A stretch of DNA of 64,000 nt from Taibaiella sp041660405 (GTDB lineage Bacteria; Bacteroidota; Bacteroidia; Chitinophagales; Chitinophagaceae), in NCBI GenBank assembly GCA_041660405.1, contig JBAZWL010000002.1:196000-259999 (forward strand), read 5' to 3'. The notes below the pieces were generated by a model. That model was not told the DNA's origin. It worked only from the letters and a program-made list of their open reading frames with translations, and ran no database searches. This document shows positions 7,773 through 14,517 of this stretch, one piece after another. A program made the translations under genes and the position numbers. Each line of letters opens with the position of its first letter. Positions within the stretch are counted from its first letter, which is position 1.

Positions 7773-8603
7773 ATGGAAATTAAAAACCTTAAAGACACTC
7801 CTTTCGGGGACATTGTACAGGCAATAGGCGAATCTTTTGCAGACTATTTTGTGCCCTTACCATCTGAAGTGGCCTACTGGGAACAAAGATTTAAAGGTGC
7901 CAGAGTAAACCTGGAATTATCGTTTGGCATGTTTGACCAGGGCAAACTTGTTGGTTTTATCATCAATGGAGTAGATTATTCCAATGGATTCAAGACAGCC
8001 TTTAATACGGGTACCGGTGTAACTGAAGCTGCACGCGGGCATGGTGTAACAGACAATCTTTACCAGTATGCTATTCCTATTTTCAAAGAGCATGGCATTC
8101 AATGTTGCAGCCTCGAAGTGATAGAACAGAATGCAAGAGCTATTCATGTATATCAACGTATTGGTTTCAACATCAGTAAAAGATTAAAATGTTTTAAAGG
8201 AACAATCGATCCTTCCGATGAGAAAGTTATGGTACAGGAAATACCTTTTTCTGCACTGGAACCACAAAGCATAGCCGCCGACAAATTTTATTCCTGGGAT
8301 AATTCAAGCACTGCTATTAAAGCTTCCGGCGACATTTATAAATGCTATAAAGTGACAGACGAGAGCGGAGTGGATGCCGGATATTTCATTATAAATCCGT
8401 CTTCAGGTCATATGGCACAATTTGAATCCATTAATGATCATCCGGGCAAAGTTTCACAATTATTAACAGGCGTTAGCAGTGTATCCAGTACGGTAAAAAT
8501 AAATAACGTAGATACAACCAGAACCTATATTACTTCTTCATTTCTTAAAGCAGGGTTGGAAAATTTCATTGATCAATATGAAATGCATATGATGCTTGCT
8601 TAA
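7773..8603 (+). CDS. GNAT-family acetyltransferase with C-terminal extension
   Basis: A 276-residue protein whose first 150 residues form a GNAT domain: the acetyl-CoA region is ARGHGVTDNLYQYAIPIFKE and motif B reads EVIEQNARAIHVYQRIGF. The remaining 120 residues look like a second, degenerate GNAT-like or substrate-binding half (YFIINPSSGHMAQFESI). The frame extends back to 7743 inside ubiX, but ATG 7773 gives the expected N-terminus (MEIKNLKDTPFGDIV). The substrate is unknown. It lies between ubiX and the M42 peptidase, both in the same direction. Confidence 0.82.
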   Translation: MEIKNLKDTPFGDIVQAIGESFADYFVPLPSEVAYWEQRFKGARVNLELSFGMFDQGKLVGFIINGVDYSNGFKTAFNTGTGVTEAARGHGVTDNLYQYAIPIFKEHGIQCCSLEVIEQNARAIHVYQRIGFNISKRLKCFKGTIDPSDEKVMVQEIPFSALEPQSIAADKFYSWDNSSTAIKASGDIYKCYKVTDESGVDAGYFIINPSSGHMAQFESINDHPGKVSQLLTGVSSVSSTVKINNVDTTRTYITSSFLKAGLENFIDQYEMHMMLA

Positions 8604-8642
8604 AATTCCTCTTACAATTCAATTATAAATTTAAAAATTTCA

Positions 8643-9761
8643 ATGGCTAAAAAAGAGCAGAAAAAAGAGCAGAAACATATAGAAGTAGTCAACAAAAAAT
8701 CGTTGGCCTTTTTTGAAAAATACATCAACAATGCTGCCCCTACAGGTTTCGAAGCTGAAGGCCAGAAGCTATGGCTTGAATACCTGAAACCCTATATAGA
8801 CGAGCATTACGTAGATAATTATGGAACTGCGGTAGGTATTATCAATCCAAAAGCGACTTACAAAGTTGTAATTGAAGCGCATGCAGATGAGATATCCTGG
8901 TTTGTAAATTATATTACCAGCGATGGTCTTATTTATGTGATCCGGAATGGCGGTTCCGATCATCTTATAGCTCCTTCCAAAAGAGTAAACATCCATACGG
9001 ATAAAGGCATTGTAAAAGCAGTTTTTGGCTGGCCGGCCATACATACCCGTATTGGTGGGGAAAAAGAAGAAACACCGAAAGTGAAAAATATATTTCTGGA
9101 TTGCGGCTGCACTTCCAAAGATGAAGTTGAAGCACTTGGCATTCATGTGGGCTGTGTGATCACTTATGAAGATGAATTCATGGTGTTGAACGACAGATAC
9201 TATGTAGGTCGTGCGCTGGATAACAGAGCTGGTGGCTTTATGATAGCTGAAGTGGCCAGGTTGCTGCATGAAAATAAAAAGAAACTTCCTTTTGGTTTAT
9301 ACATTGTAAACTCTGTACAAGAAGAGATAGGGCTACGTGGTGCTGAAATGATCGCCAACTATATAAAGCCAGATGTAGCCATTGTTACAGACGTTACGCA
9401 TGATACCTCTACTCCGATGATCAGCAAATATACAGAAGGAGATCTTGCATGCGGAAGAGGCCCTGTAGTATCTTACGCTCCTGCTGTGCAGAACAACCTG
9501 AACAGACTACTGATCAAAGCTGCGGAAGATAATAACATTCCGTTCCAGAGACAGGCCTCTTCACGTTCTACCGGTACCGATACCGATGCTTTTGCTTACT
9601 CCAATAGTGGTGTGCCATCGGCATTAATATCATTGCCATTGCGCTATATGCACACCACTGTGGAAATGATTCATAAAGAAGATGTAGATAATGTGATCTC
9701 TATGATTTACCATTCTTTGCTTAGTATTAAAAACGGACAGGATTTTCGTTATATTAAATAA
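8643..9761 (+). CDS. M42-family metallo-aminopeptidase (FrvX-like)
   Basis: A 372-residue cytoplasmic peptidase of the M42 glutamyl-aminopeptidase/endoglucanase family, which trims N-terminal residues from peptides using two metal ions in a large tetrahedral oligomer. Metal ligands and the base are visible: EAHADEISW (His, Asp), RALDNRAGG (bridging Asp), QEEIGLRGA (catalytic and metal Glu), VTDVTHDT (Asp), and the C-terminal LRYMHTTVEM (His). It has an unusual lysine/glutamate-rich N-terminal leader (MAKKEQKKEQKHIE) but is otherwise normal length. A DUF4240 gene follows after 29 bases in the same direction. Confidence 0.93.
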   Translation: MAKKEQKKEQKHIEVVNKKSLAFFEKYINNAAPTGFEAEGQKLWLEYLKPYIDEHYVDNYGTAVGIINPKATYKVVIEAHADEISWFVNYITSDGLIYVIRNGGSDHLIAPSKRVNIHTDKGIVKAVFGWPAIHTRIGGEKEETPKVKNIFLDCGCTSKDEVEALGIHVGCVITYEDEFMVLNDRYYVGRALDNRAGGFMIAEVARLLHENKKKLPFGLYIVNSVQEEIGLRGAEMIANYIKPDVAIVTDVTHDTSTPMISKYTEGDLACGRGPVVSYAPAVQNNLNRLLIKAAEDNNIPFQRQASSRSTGTDTDAFAYSNSGVPSALISLPLRYMHTTVEMIHKEDVDNVISMIYHSLLSIKNGQDFRYIK

Positions 9762-9790
9762 CACCAACGTTTTCCGATAAAAAATAAACT

Positions 9791-10360
9791 ATGAACGAAC
9801 AAATATTCTGGGAACTGATAGACAAAGCGCGTCAGGCTCCCAACAGCAATTTTGAAACACAATGCGTAACCCTTACAGAGTTACTGGAAGCATATAGCCC
9901 CGAAGACATTATTGCCTTTGAACACATACTAAGGGAGAAAATAGAAGAAGCAAGCTCATGGCCCATTATGGCTGCTACATTTGTTGTGTGCAGCTTTATT
10001 TCCGATGATACTTATGAAGACTTCCGTGCATGGCTGGTGGGCCAGGGCAAAGAGAATTTTTATAAAGCGGTCAAAGACCCTAACGAAATATCCAATTTTC
10101 TTACGCCTAAGCAGGCATTGGAACTGGGTGGCGAATACATGCTTTTTGTAGGCGCCAATGCATGGCTTGAGAAAACAGGCAAAGAGGATGAGGAAGAGTT
10201 CTACGAATTGATAGAACATCCGGACGAAAAAGTAGTAGCACAAAAATGGCCGGAGACCAAAGAAGATTATCGCAAACTTTTCCCTAAACTATATGATATT
10301 TTCTGGAATGAAGCCAGAATTCAACAACGGCTGGAAGAGGCTGAAGGAGAAGAAAATTAA
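9791..10360 (+). CDS. DUF4240-like protein
   Basis: A 189-residue soluble protein beginning MNEQIFWELIDKARQ and containing YEDFRAWLVGQGKENFYKAVKDP, the pattern of DUF4240, a family of unknown function found in many bacteria, often near self/non-self modules. The C-terminus is acidic (EEAEGEEN). No catalytic residues can be named. It is the last gene of the ubiX-GNAT-M42 run and is followed by a strong hairpin. Confidence 0.8.
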   Translation: MNEQIFWELIDKARQAPNSNFETQCVTLTELLEAYSPEDIIAFEHILREKIEEASSWPIMAATFVVCSFISDDTYEDFRAWLVGQGKENFYKAVKDPNEISNFLTPKQALELGGEYMLFVGANAWLEKTGKEDEEEFYELIEHPDEKVVAQKWPETKEDYRKLFPKLYDIFWNEARIQQRLEEAEGEEN

Positions 10361-10381
10361 GAAGGTATATACTTGTTATTG

Positions 10382-10420
10382 AGTAGCCCTGTAAAGCTTT
10401 ATAGCCTTTACAGGGCTACT
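10382..10420 (+). terminator. Hairpin terminator after the DUF4240 gene
   Basis: A perfect 15-bp stem (AGTAGCCCTGTAAAG and its complement) with a 9-base loop is followed by TGTTT. It ends the run that starts at ubiX. Confidence 0.75.
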
Positions 10421-10473
10421 TGTTTATAAAGCCACATCATTACTGATTATAAAGTGTCCAATTTTAATAATCC

Positions 10474-10506
10474 AATCTCGCAGCGACGCCGCGCCGCTGC
10501 GAGATT
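10474..10506. repeat. GC-rich palindromic element
   Basis: Two perfect 12-base arms (AATCTCGCAGCG and its complement) enclose ACGCCGCGC. The core is far more GC-rich than its surroundings and has no T-run, so it looks like a small repetitive palindrome or a regulatory hairpin and not a terminator. It lies between the preceding terminator and the AraC promoter. Confidence 0.55.
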
Positions 10507-10576
10507 AATTGAACTATTTTATATTTAGAATTGGTATCATTATTATTTTCATTGCAAACATGACCTCAGACATACT

Positions 10577-10584
10577 TAACTTTA
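10577..10584 (+). promoter_or_regulatory. -7 box TAACTTTA for the AraC gene
   Basis: TAACTTTA differs from TAnnTTTG only in the last base and ends 4 bases before the ATG at 10589, again suggesting a leaderless message. Confidence 0.5.
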
Positions 10585-10588
10585 CATT

Positions 10589-11014
10589 ATGGCTGTCAAA
10601 GGAAAATTATTAACCAGGAATGATGAAATCACCAGGGACTATCTTGCCTTCCTGGATAAGCATATAGCAGATCTGCTGGAAGGCAGAGAAACCGAAATGT
10701 TTCATATCAATGAAATAGCGAAACAATTATTCATTTCTCCCGGCCACTTGACCAATACGCTGAAATTGGCTACAGGTCACCATCCTTGTTATTATTTCGA
10801 TCTTAAAATAATAGAAGAAACCAACAAACTATTGCTGGATACAAAACTTTCCGCTTCGGAAATAGCCCGCAAGCTTAGCTTCGATCCTTCCAATTTTGTG
10901 AAATTTTACCGTAGTCTTACCGGCATTACACCTACCCAATTCAGGTTAGCAAAAACGCTGCCTGTCAGTATGCCTATTCTGCAAAAAGTATACTTGCATT
11001 CGGCCGAAATGTAA
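10589..11014 (+). CDS. AraC-family DNA-binding regulator (HTH domain only)
   Basis: A 141-residue protein consisting almost entirely of the two helix-turn-helix motifs of AraC/XylS regulators: HINEIAKQLFISPGHLTNTLK and SASEIARKLSFDPSNFVKFYRS, ending with the family signature LTGITPTQFR. There is no N-terminal ligand-binding domain, so activity may be set by expression level or a partner. It is followed by two near-identical direct repeats upstream of an SDR gene, which are probable binding sites. It likely controls the SDR and the small genes behind it (11117-13327). Confidence 0.9.
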   Translation: MAVKGKLLTRNDEITRDYLAFLDKHIADLLEGRETEMFHINEIAKQLFISPGHLTNTLKLATGHHPCYYFDLKIIEETNKLLLDTKLSASEIARKLSFDPSNFVKFYRSLTGITPTQFRLAKTLPVSMPILQKVYLHSAEM

Positions 11015-11017
11015 AAA

Positions 11018-11072
11018 TTCTGAAGAACTCACCACGATTGTCCATTAAATTCTGAGACTATCACCACGATAG
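11018..11072 (+). promoter_or_regulatory. Tandem direct repeats, probable AraC operators
   Basis: Two 23-base copies, at 11018-11040 and 11050-11072, share TTCTGA, then five variable bases, then TCACCACGAT. Their start-to-start distance is 32 bases, about three helical turns. They lie between the AraC gene's stop and the SDR start. Tandem direct half-sites are the classic arrangement for AraC-type activators. Binding is inferred. Confidence 0.6.
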
Positions 11073-11116
11073 AGCCATAATTGCATCGGACATTTGCATT
11101 ATAAAACAACGAGAAA

Positions 11117-11878
11117 ATGCAAACAAGAAAATTAGCTTTAATAACCGGCGGAAGCCGTGGTCTGGGAAAAAACGGTGCAATAACATTGTCCCAAAAGGGG
11201 ATTGATGTGATCCTTACTTATAACAGCAAAAGAGAGGAAGCAGAAGCGACAGTTAAAGAAATTGAAGCCAATGGTGGTAAAGCAGTCGCCATTCAGTTAA
11301 ATGTGGCTGATGTAAAAGGTTTTACCTCTTTTGCAGAACAAGTAAAAAGTGTATTGCAAAATACATGGAACAGGGAACACTTCGATTTTCTGGTTAATAA
11401 TGCCGGCATTGGTATTCACAAATCCTTCGCAGAAACTACGGAAGAAGAATTTGACACTTTAATGAACATACAATTCAAGGGTGTATTTTTTCTTACCCAG
11501 AAGATGTTGCCGCTGATTGCTGATGGTGGTAGCATTATCAATGTATCGACAGGTTTAGCCCGCTTTGCATTGCCAGGCTATAGTGCTTATGCAGCTATGA
11601 AAGGCGCTATTGAAACCCTTACCCGCTACCAAGCTAAAGAGTTAGGATCAAGAGGCATTAGAGTGAATGTAATTGCTCCCGGCGCTATTGAAACAGATTT
11701 TGGTGGTGGTGCTGTACGTGATAATGCTGATCTGAATAAGTTTATTGCATCTCAAACGGCATTGGGCCGTGTTGGCCTTCCTGATGATATTGGTGGTGTT
11801 ATTGCATCTCTATGCAGTCCGGAAATGTCCTGGGTAAATGCGCAACGTATCGAAATATCTGGTGGTCAGTTTCTTTAA
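11117..11878 (+). CDS. SDR-family NAD(P)-dependent oxidoreductase
   Basis: A 253-residue classical short-chain dehydrogenase. It has a Rossmann cofactor loop (TGGSRGLGKNGA), the NNAG structural motif, a catalytic Ser in NVSTGLARF and the YSAYAAMK active-site YxxxK. The C-terminal EISGGQFL is typical. The Thr-Gly-Gly-Ser-Arg loop suggests NADPH preference. The substrate is unknown. It lies directly behind the probable AraC operators and may be the first gene of a regulated set with the small membrane protein, lipoprotein and methyltransferase that follow. Confidence 0.92.
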   Translation: MQTRKLALITGGSRGLGKNGAITLSQKGIDVILTYNSKREEAEATVKEIEANGGKAVAIQLNVADVKGFTSFAEQVKSVLQNTWNREHFDFLVNNAGIGIHKSFAETTEEEFDTLMNIQFKGVFFLTQKMLPLIADGGSIINVSTGLARFALPGYSAYAAMKGAIETLTRYQAKELGSRGIRVNVIAPGAIETDFGGGAVRDNADLNKFIASQTALGRVGLPDDIGGVIASLCSPEMSWVNAQRIEISGGQFL

Positions 11879-11895
11879 TAAGGATTAAGAATGAA

Positions 11896-11933
11896 ACAGA
11901 CATGCCTTCAATAAGTAAAGGAGGCATGTCTGT
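11896..11933 (+). terminator. Hairpin after the SDR gene
   Basis: Two perfect 12-base arms (ACAGACATGCCT and its complement) with a 14-base loop. No T-run follows, so it may attenuate or stabilise the message instead of terminating fully. Confidence 0.5.
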
Positions 11934-11990
11934 AATCAGCGATTTACCATACCCTATTCGTAAAAAATATGTTCACCTCAATGCTCCGTC

Positions 11991-12344
11991 ATGATACTAA
12001 AAATAATAAATACCATCCTGATGCTTTTTGCTTTCTTCATGGCCGCCAAACAAGGATGGGCAATGATTACGGGGAAACAGGCAATGCTGGATATGTTTGG
12101 CAAATGGAATATTGGAACGATTGGTGTAATGGCCTTCGGCATTTATACGATCCTGGCATCCGTACTCATGCTTTTCCCGAAGACTTTTATTTGGGGCAAC
12201 TTCCTGCTGGCTGCAGGTATTTTACTGATCATAGCATTCCAGGTTAAAGATCATAATCTCAAAGGTGCAGCTATTGAAATACCATTCCTTTTATTATCAC
12301 TGGTTATTATTTACCTGCAACATCCGTTAGCAGTGCGTCGTTAA
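11991..12344 (+). CDS. Small four-helix membrane protein, DoxX-like
   Basis: A 117-residue protein with four predicted membrane helices: INTILMLFAFFMAA, IGTIGVMAFGIYTILASVLML, WGNFLLAAGILLIIAF and IPFLLLSLVIIYL. Size and layout match DoxX-like small membrane proteins, and KQGWAMITGKQAMLDMFG resembles their first loop. Function is not established. It precedes a lipoprotein gene by 2 bases, so the two are almost certainly co-transcribed. Confidence 0.72.
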   Translation: MILKIINTILMLFAFFMAAKQGWAMITGKQAMLDMFGKWNIGTIGVMAFGIYTILASVLMLFPKTFIWGNFLLAAGILLIIAFQVKDHNLKGAAIEIPFLLLSLVIIYLQHPLAVRR

Positions 12345-12346
12345 AC

Positions 12347-12778
12347 ATGTATTATATGAACCGTTTAATCTGCTTATTCTTTTCTTGCCTATTAATATCA
12401 AACAGTTCGTGTACAGGGCAAGAAAATGCTTCTCAAAAGAAAAACGATATGACCATATCCACTGAACAATTAAAAAACGCAACCGTTAAGTCGGCTATTG
12501 AAGCCTTGCAAAGCGGCAACAACCAGCAATGGCTCTCTTTATTTACCAGCAATGCTGAACTGTATGATGATGGTAACAAAATAGACTTTCAGCATTTTTC
12601 AAAGAATGCTTTAGGCCATGAGCGCTTTACCAGCATTGACAAAATAGAGAATAACGGACTCGACCTCTATGGTAAATTTCATTCTGATCAATGGGGGGAT
12701 TTTAAAACCTACTTTAAATTCCATGTCAATGCAGAAGGGAAAATTTTCAGGCTGGAAATAGGCCAGGCGAATTATTAA
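12347..12778 (+). CDS. Lipoprotein with NTF2/SnoaL-like domain
   Basis: A 143-residue protein. The signal sequence ends at a Cys in ISNSSC (about residue 22), so it should be lipid-anchored. The mature part (KSAIEALQSGNNQQWLSLF, ELYDDGNKIDFQHF, FKFHVNAEGKIFRLEIGQ) has the helix-then-curved-sheet pattern of NTF2/SnoaL-like domains. A second ATG at 12356 is an equally possible start. The ligand or reaction is unknown. Confidence 0.72.
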   Translation: MYYMNRLICLFFSCLLISNSSCTGQENASQKKNDMTISTEQLKNATVKSAIEALQSGNNQQWLSLFTSNAELYDDGNKIDFQHFSKNALGHERFTSIDKIENNGLDLYGKFHSDQWGDFKTYFKFHVNAEGKIFRLEIGQANY

Positions 12779-12796
12779 TAAAACCAAAGGCATAAT

Positions 12797-13327
12797 ATGG
12801 AATTGAGTACAGCTATAAAATTGATCGACAATACATATCTGAATAAAGACAAGCCTGAAACCTGGGCTGACCTTGGTTGTGGCAATGGTTTATTTACAAA
12901 AGCATTAGCAACTTTACTTGCTGATGGCAGCACTATATATGCCATTGACAAAGCGGATACTTCCCATGCCGGTAATATGATTTCTACAAACAAGACAAAT
13001 ATTATCTTTCGCAAGCAAGATATAGAAATGCAAGAATTAGAGCTTCCACCACTAAATGGTATTCTGATGGCGAATGTGTTACATTATGTAAAAAATAAAG
13101 GGCCATTTCTCGAAAAATTAAAACAGGTTTTAAAACGGGATGCATCCTTTTTAATAGTAGAGTATGATACAGAGCAACCTGTACCATACTGGGTACCATT
13201 TCCCCTTAGTTTTAATGCTGCAACACAACTATTCCGGCAGGCAGGGTATAAAAAAATAGAAAAATTAGGGAGTCAGGCTTCTTTGTATCAGCATAGTAAT
13301 TTATATTCGGCCATAATAACGCCTTAG
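12797..13327 (+). CDS. Class I SAM-dependent methyltransferase
   Basis: A 176-residue methyltransferase. Motif I is ADLGCGNGLFTKALA, which binds S-adenosylmethionine; motif II is YAIDKAD; the post-motif region reads GILMANVLHYVK, and SFLIVEYDTE forms the next strand. It is short, so the substrate-binding cap is minimal. The acceptor is unknown. It follows the lipoprotein gene by 18 bases and seems to close the AraC-linked group. Confidence 0.88.
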   Translation: MELSTAIKLIDNTYLNKDKPETWADLGCGNGLFTKALATLLADGSTIYAIDKADTSHAGNMISTNKTNIIFRKQDIEMQELELPPLNGILMANVLHYVKNKGPFLEKLKQVLKRDASFLIVEYDTEQPVPYWVPFPLSFNAATQLFRQAGYKKIEKLGSQASLYQHSNLYSAIITP

Positions 13328-13377
13328 GTTATTGGTAAGACCAGCATTAAGACGTACTATAACTAAAAAAATAAACT

Positions 13378-14385
13378 ATGCATGCCGGAAGCAGATATAC
13401 GCTAAAAGAATTCGTTTACTGGACGAGAAGGGATATTTATATCCTCATTATTTTCGCCACTATCCCTACAGTGCTGTTTGAATATATGCATTGGAAATGG
13501 CTGGCCATTCCTTGGGTACCTATTGCTTTAATCGGTACTGCAGCGGCTTTCATCGTAGGCTTCCGAAATACACAAACGTACAACAGGCTTTGGGAAGCCC
13601 GGCAAATCTACGGCTCTATAGTAAACACCAGCCGGTCGTTTGGTATGATGTCCAGGGATTCTATAGATGGTGATATAAACAAAGAAGCCTTAGCTAAGAT
13701 ACACCAGGAGATCATATATCGTCATATAGCCTGGCTCACAGCTATGCGCTTTCAATTGCGAGAATCCAGAACCTGGGAAAATATCAAGAATAAAAAATCA
13801 AACCTGGAGTACAGCAGGCTTTACCAGGTGGATGAATGGGATAGTAAGTTGGAAGATAGTCTAAAGCCGTATCTCTCTGTAAAAGAATATGAATATGTGG
13901 TAAGCAAAAAGAACAGAGCTACACATATCATCAGCTTGCAATCGGCACACTTTAAAAGACTTAAAGAGAAAGGCCTGCTTGATCCCTTTAGTTGCATAGA
14001 ACTTGAAAGTCTTTTGTCCAATCTATATGAACAGCAAGGTAAATGTGAACGAATAAAAAATTTCCCCTACCCGCGCCAATTTGCCACGATCAATCAAATG
14101 TTCATAAGATTGTTTGTGTCCCTTATTCCTTTTGGCATTTTGAATGAATTCCAGAAATTAGGTGACTGGATGATATGGCTGACCGTACCTTTCAGCGTAG
14201 TAGTAGCCTGGATATTTATGACCATGGAACGTATCGGGGAAAGCACCGAAAATCCTTTTGAAGGTGGTGCTAATGACGTTCCCATTACTGCTATGAGCCG
14301 TACTATAGAGATTGATCTTCGGGAGATGTTGGATGAACAGGATCTGCCGCCGGCGCTTACTCCGGTGAATCATATCCTGATGTAG
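13378..14385 (+). CDS. Bestrophin-family chloride channel
   Basis: A 335-residue membrane protein of the bestrophin/UPF0187 family. Hydrophobic segments are near residues 22-60 (IYILIIFATIPTVLFEYMHW, ALIGTAAAFIVGF) and 235-285 (FVSLIPFGIL, WLTVPFSVVVAWIFM). The family signature RNTQTYNRLWEARQIYGSIVN lies at the end of the first membrane pair, and the late ENPFEGGANDVPI matches the conserved bestrophin calcium-clasp-like region. Bacterial homologues form pentameric anion channels. It is preceded by a 50-base gap from the methyltransferase and converges on tex. Confidence 0.9.
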   Translation: MHAGSRYTLKEFVYWTRRDIYILIIFATIPTVLFEYMHWKWLAIPWVPIALIGTAAAFIVGFRNTQTYNRLWEARQIYGSIVNTSRSFGMMSRDSIDGDINKEALAKIHQEIIYRHIAWLTAMRFQLRESRTWENIKNKKSNLEYSRLYQVDEWDSKLEDSLKPYLSVKEYEYVVSKKNRATHIISLQSAHFKRLKEKGLLDPFSCIELESLLSNLYEQQGKCERIKNFPYPRQFATINQMFIRLFVSLIPFGILNEFQKLGDWMIWLTVPFSVVVAWIFMTMERIGESTENPFEGGANDVPITAMSRTIEIDLREMLDEQDLPPALTPVNHILM

Positions 14386-14450
14386 TAACATATCAATCCT
14401 GACAAAAATTTAGCAATGTTGAGGTACCTCTGTTTGCTAACAAAGAAAAA

Positions 14451-14468
14451 GACGTGCAATTGCACGTC
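14451..14468. repeat. GACGTGCAATTGCACGTC palindrome
   Basis: A perfect 18-bp palindrome followed by TCTAC, between the convergent bestrophin and tex genes. The same core, with C/G changes in the arms and the same TCTCTAC tail, occurs twice near 51.2 kb, so it is a dispersed intergenic repeat that can also fold as a hairpin. Confidence 0.65.
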
Positions 14469-14517
14469 TCTACTTCAATGTTAATATAAGATACTATGTA
14501 CTGCGTCTCTACGTTTA

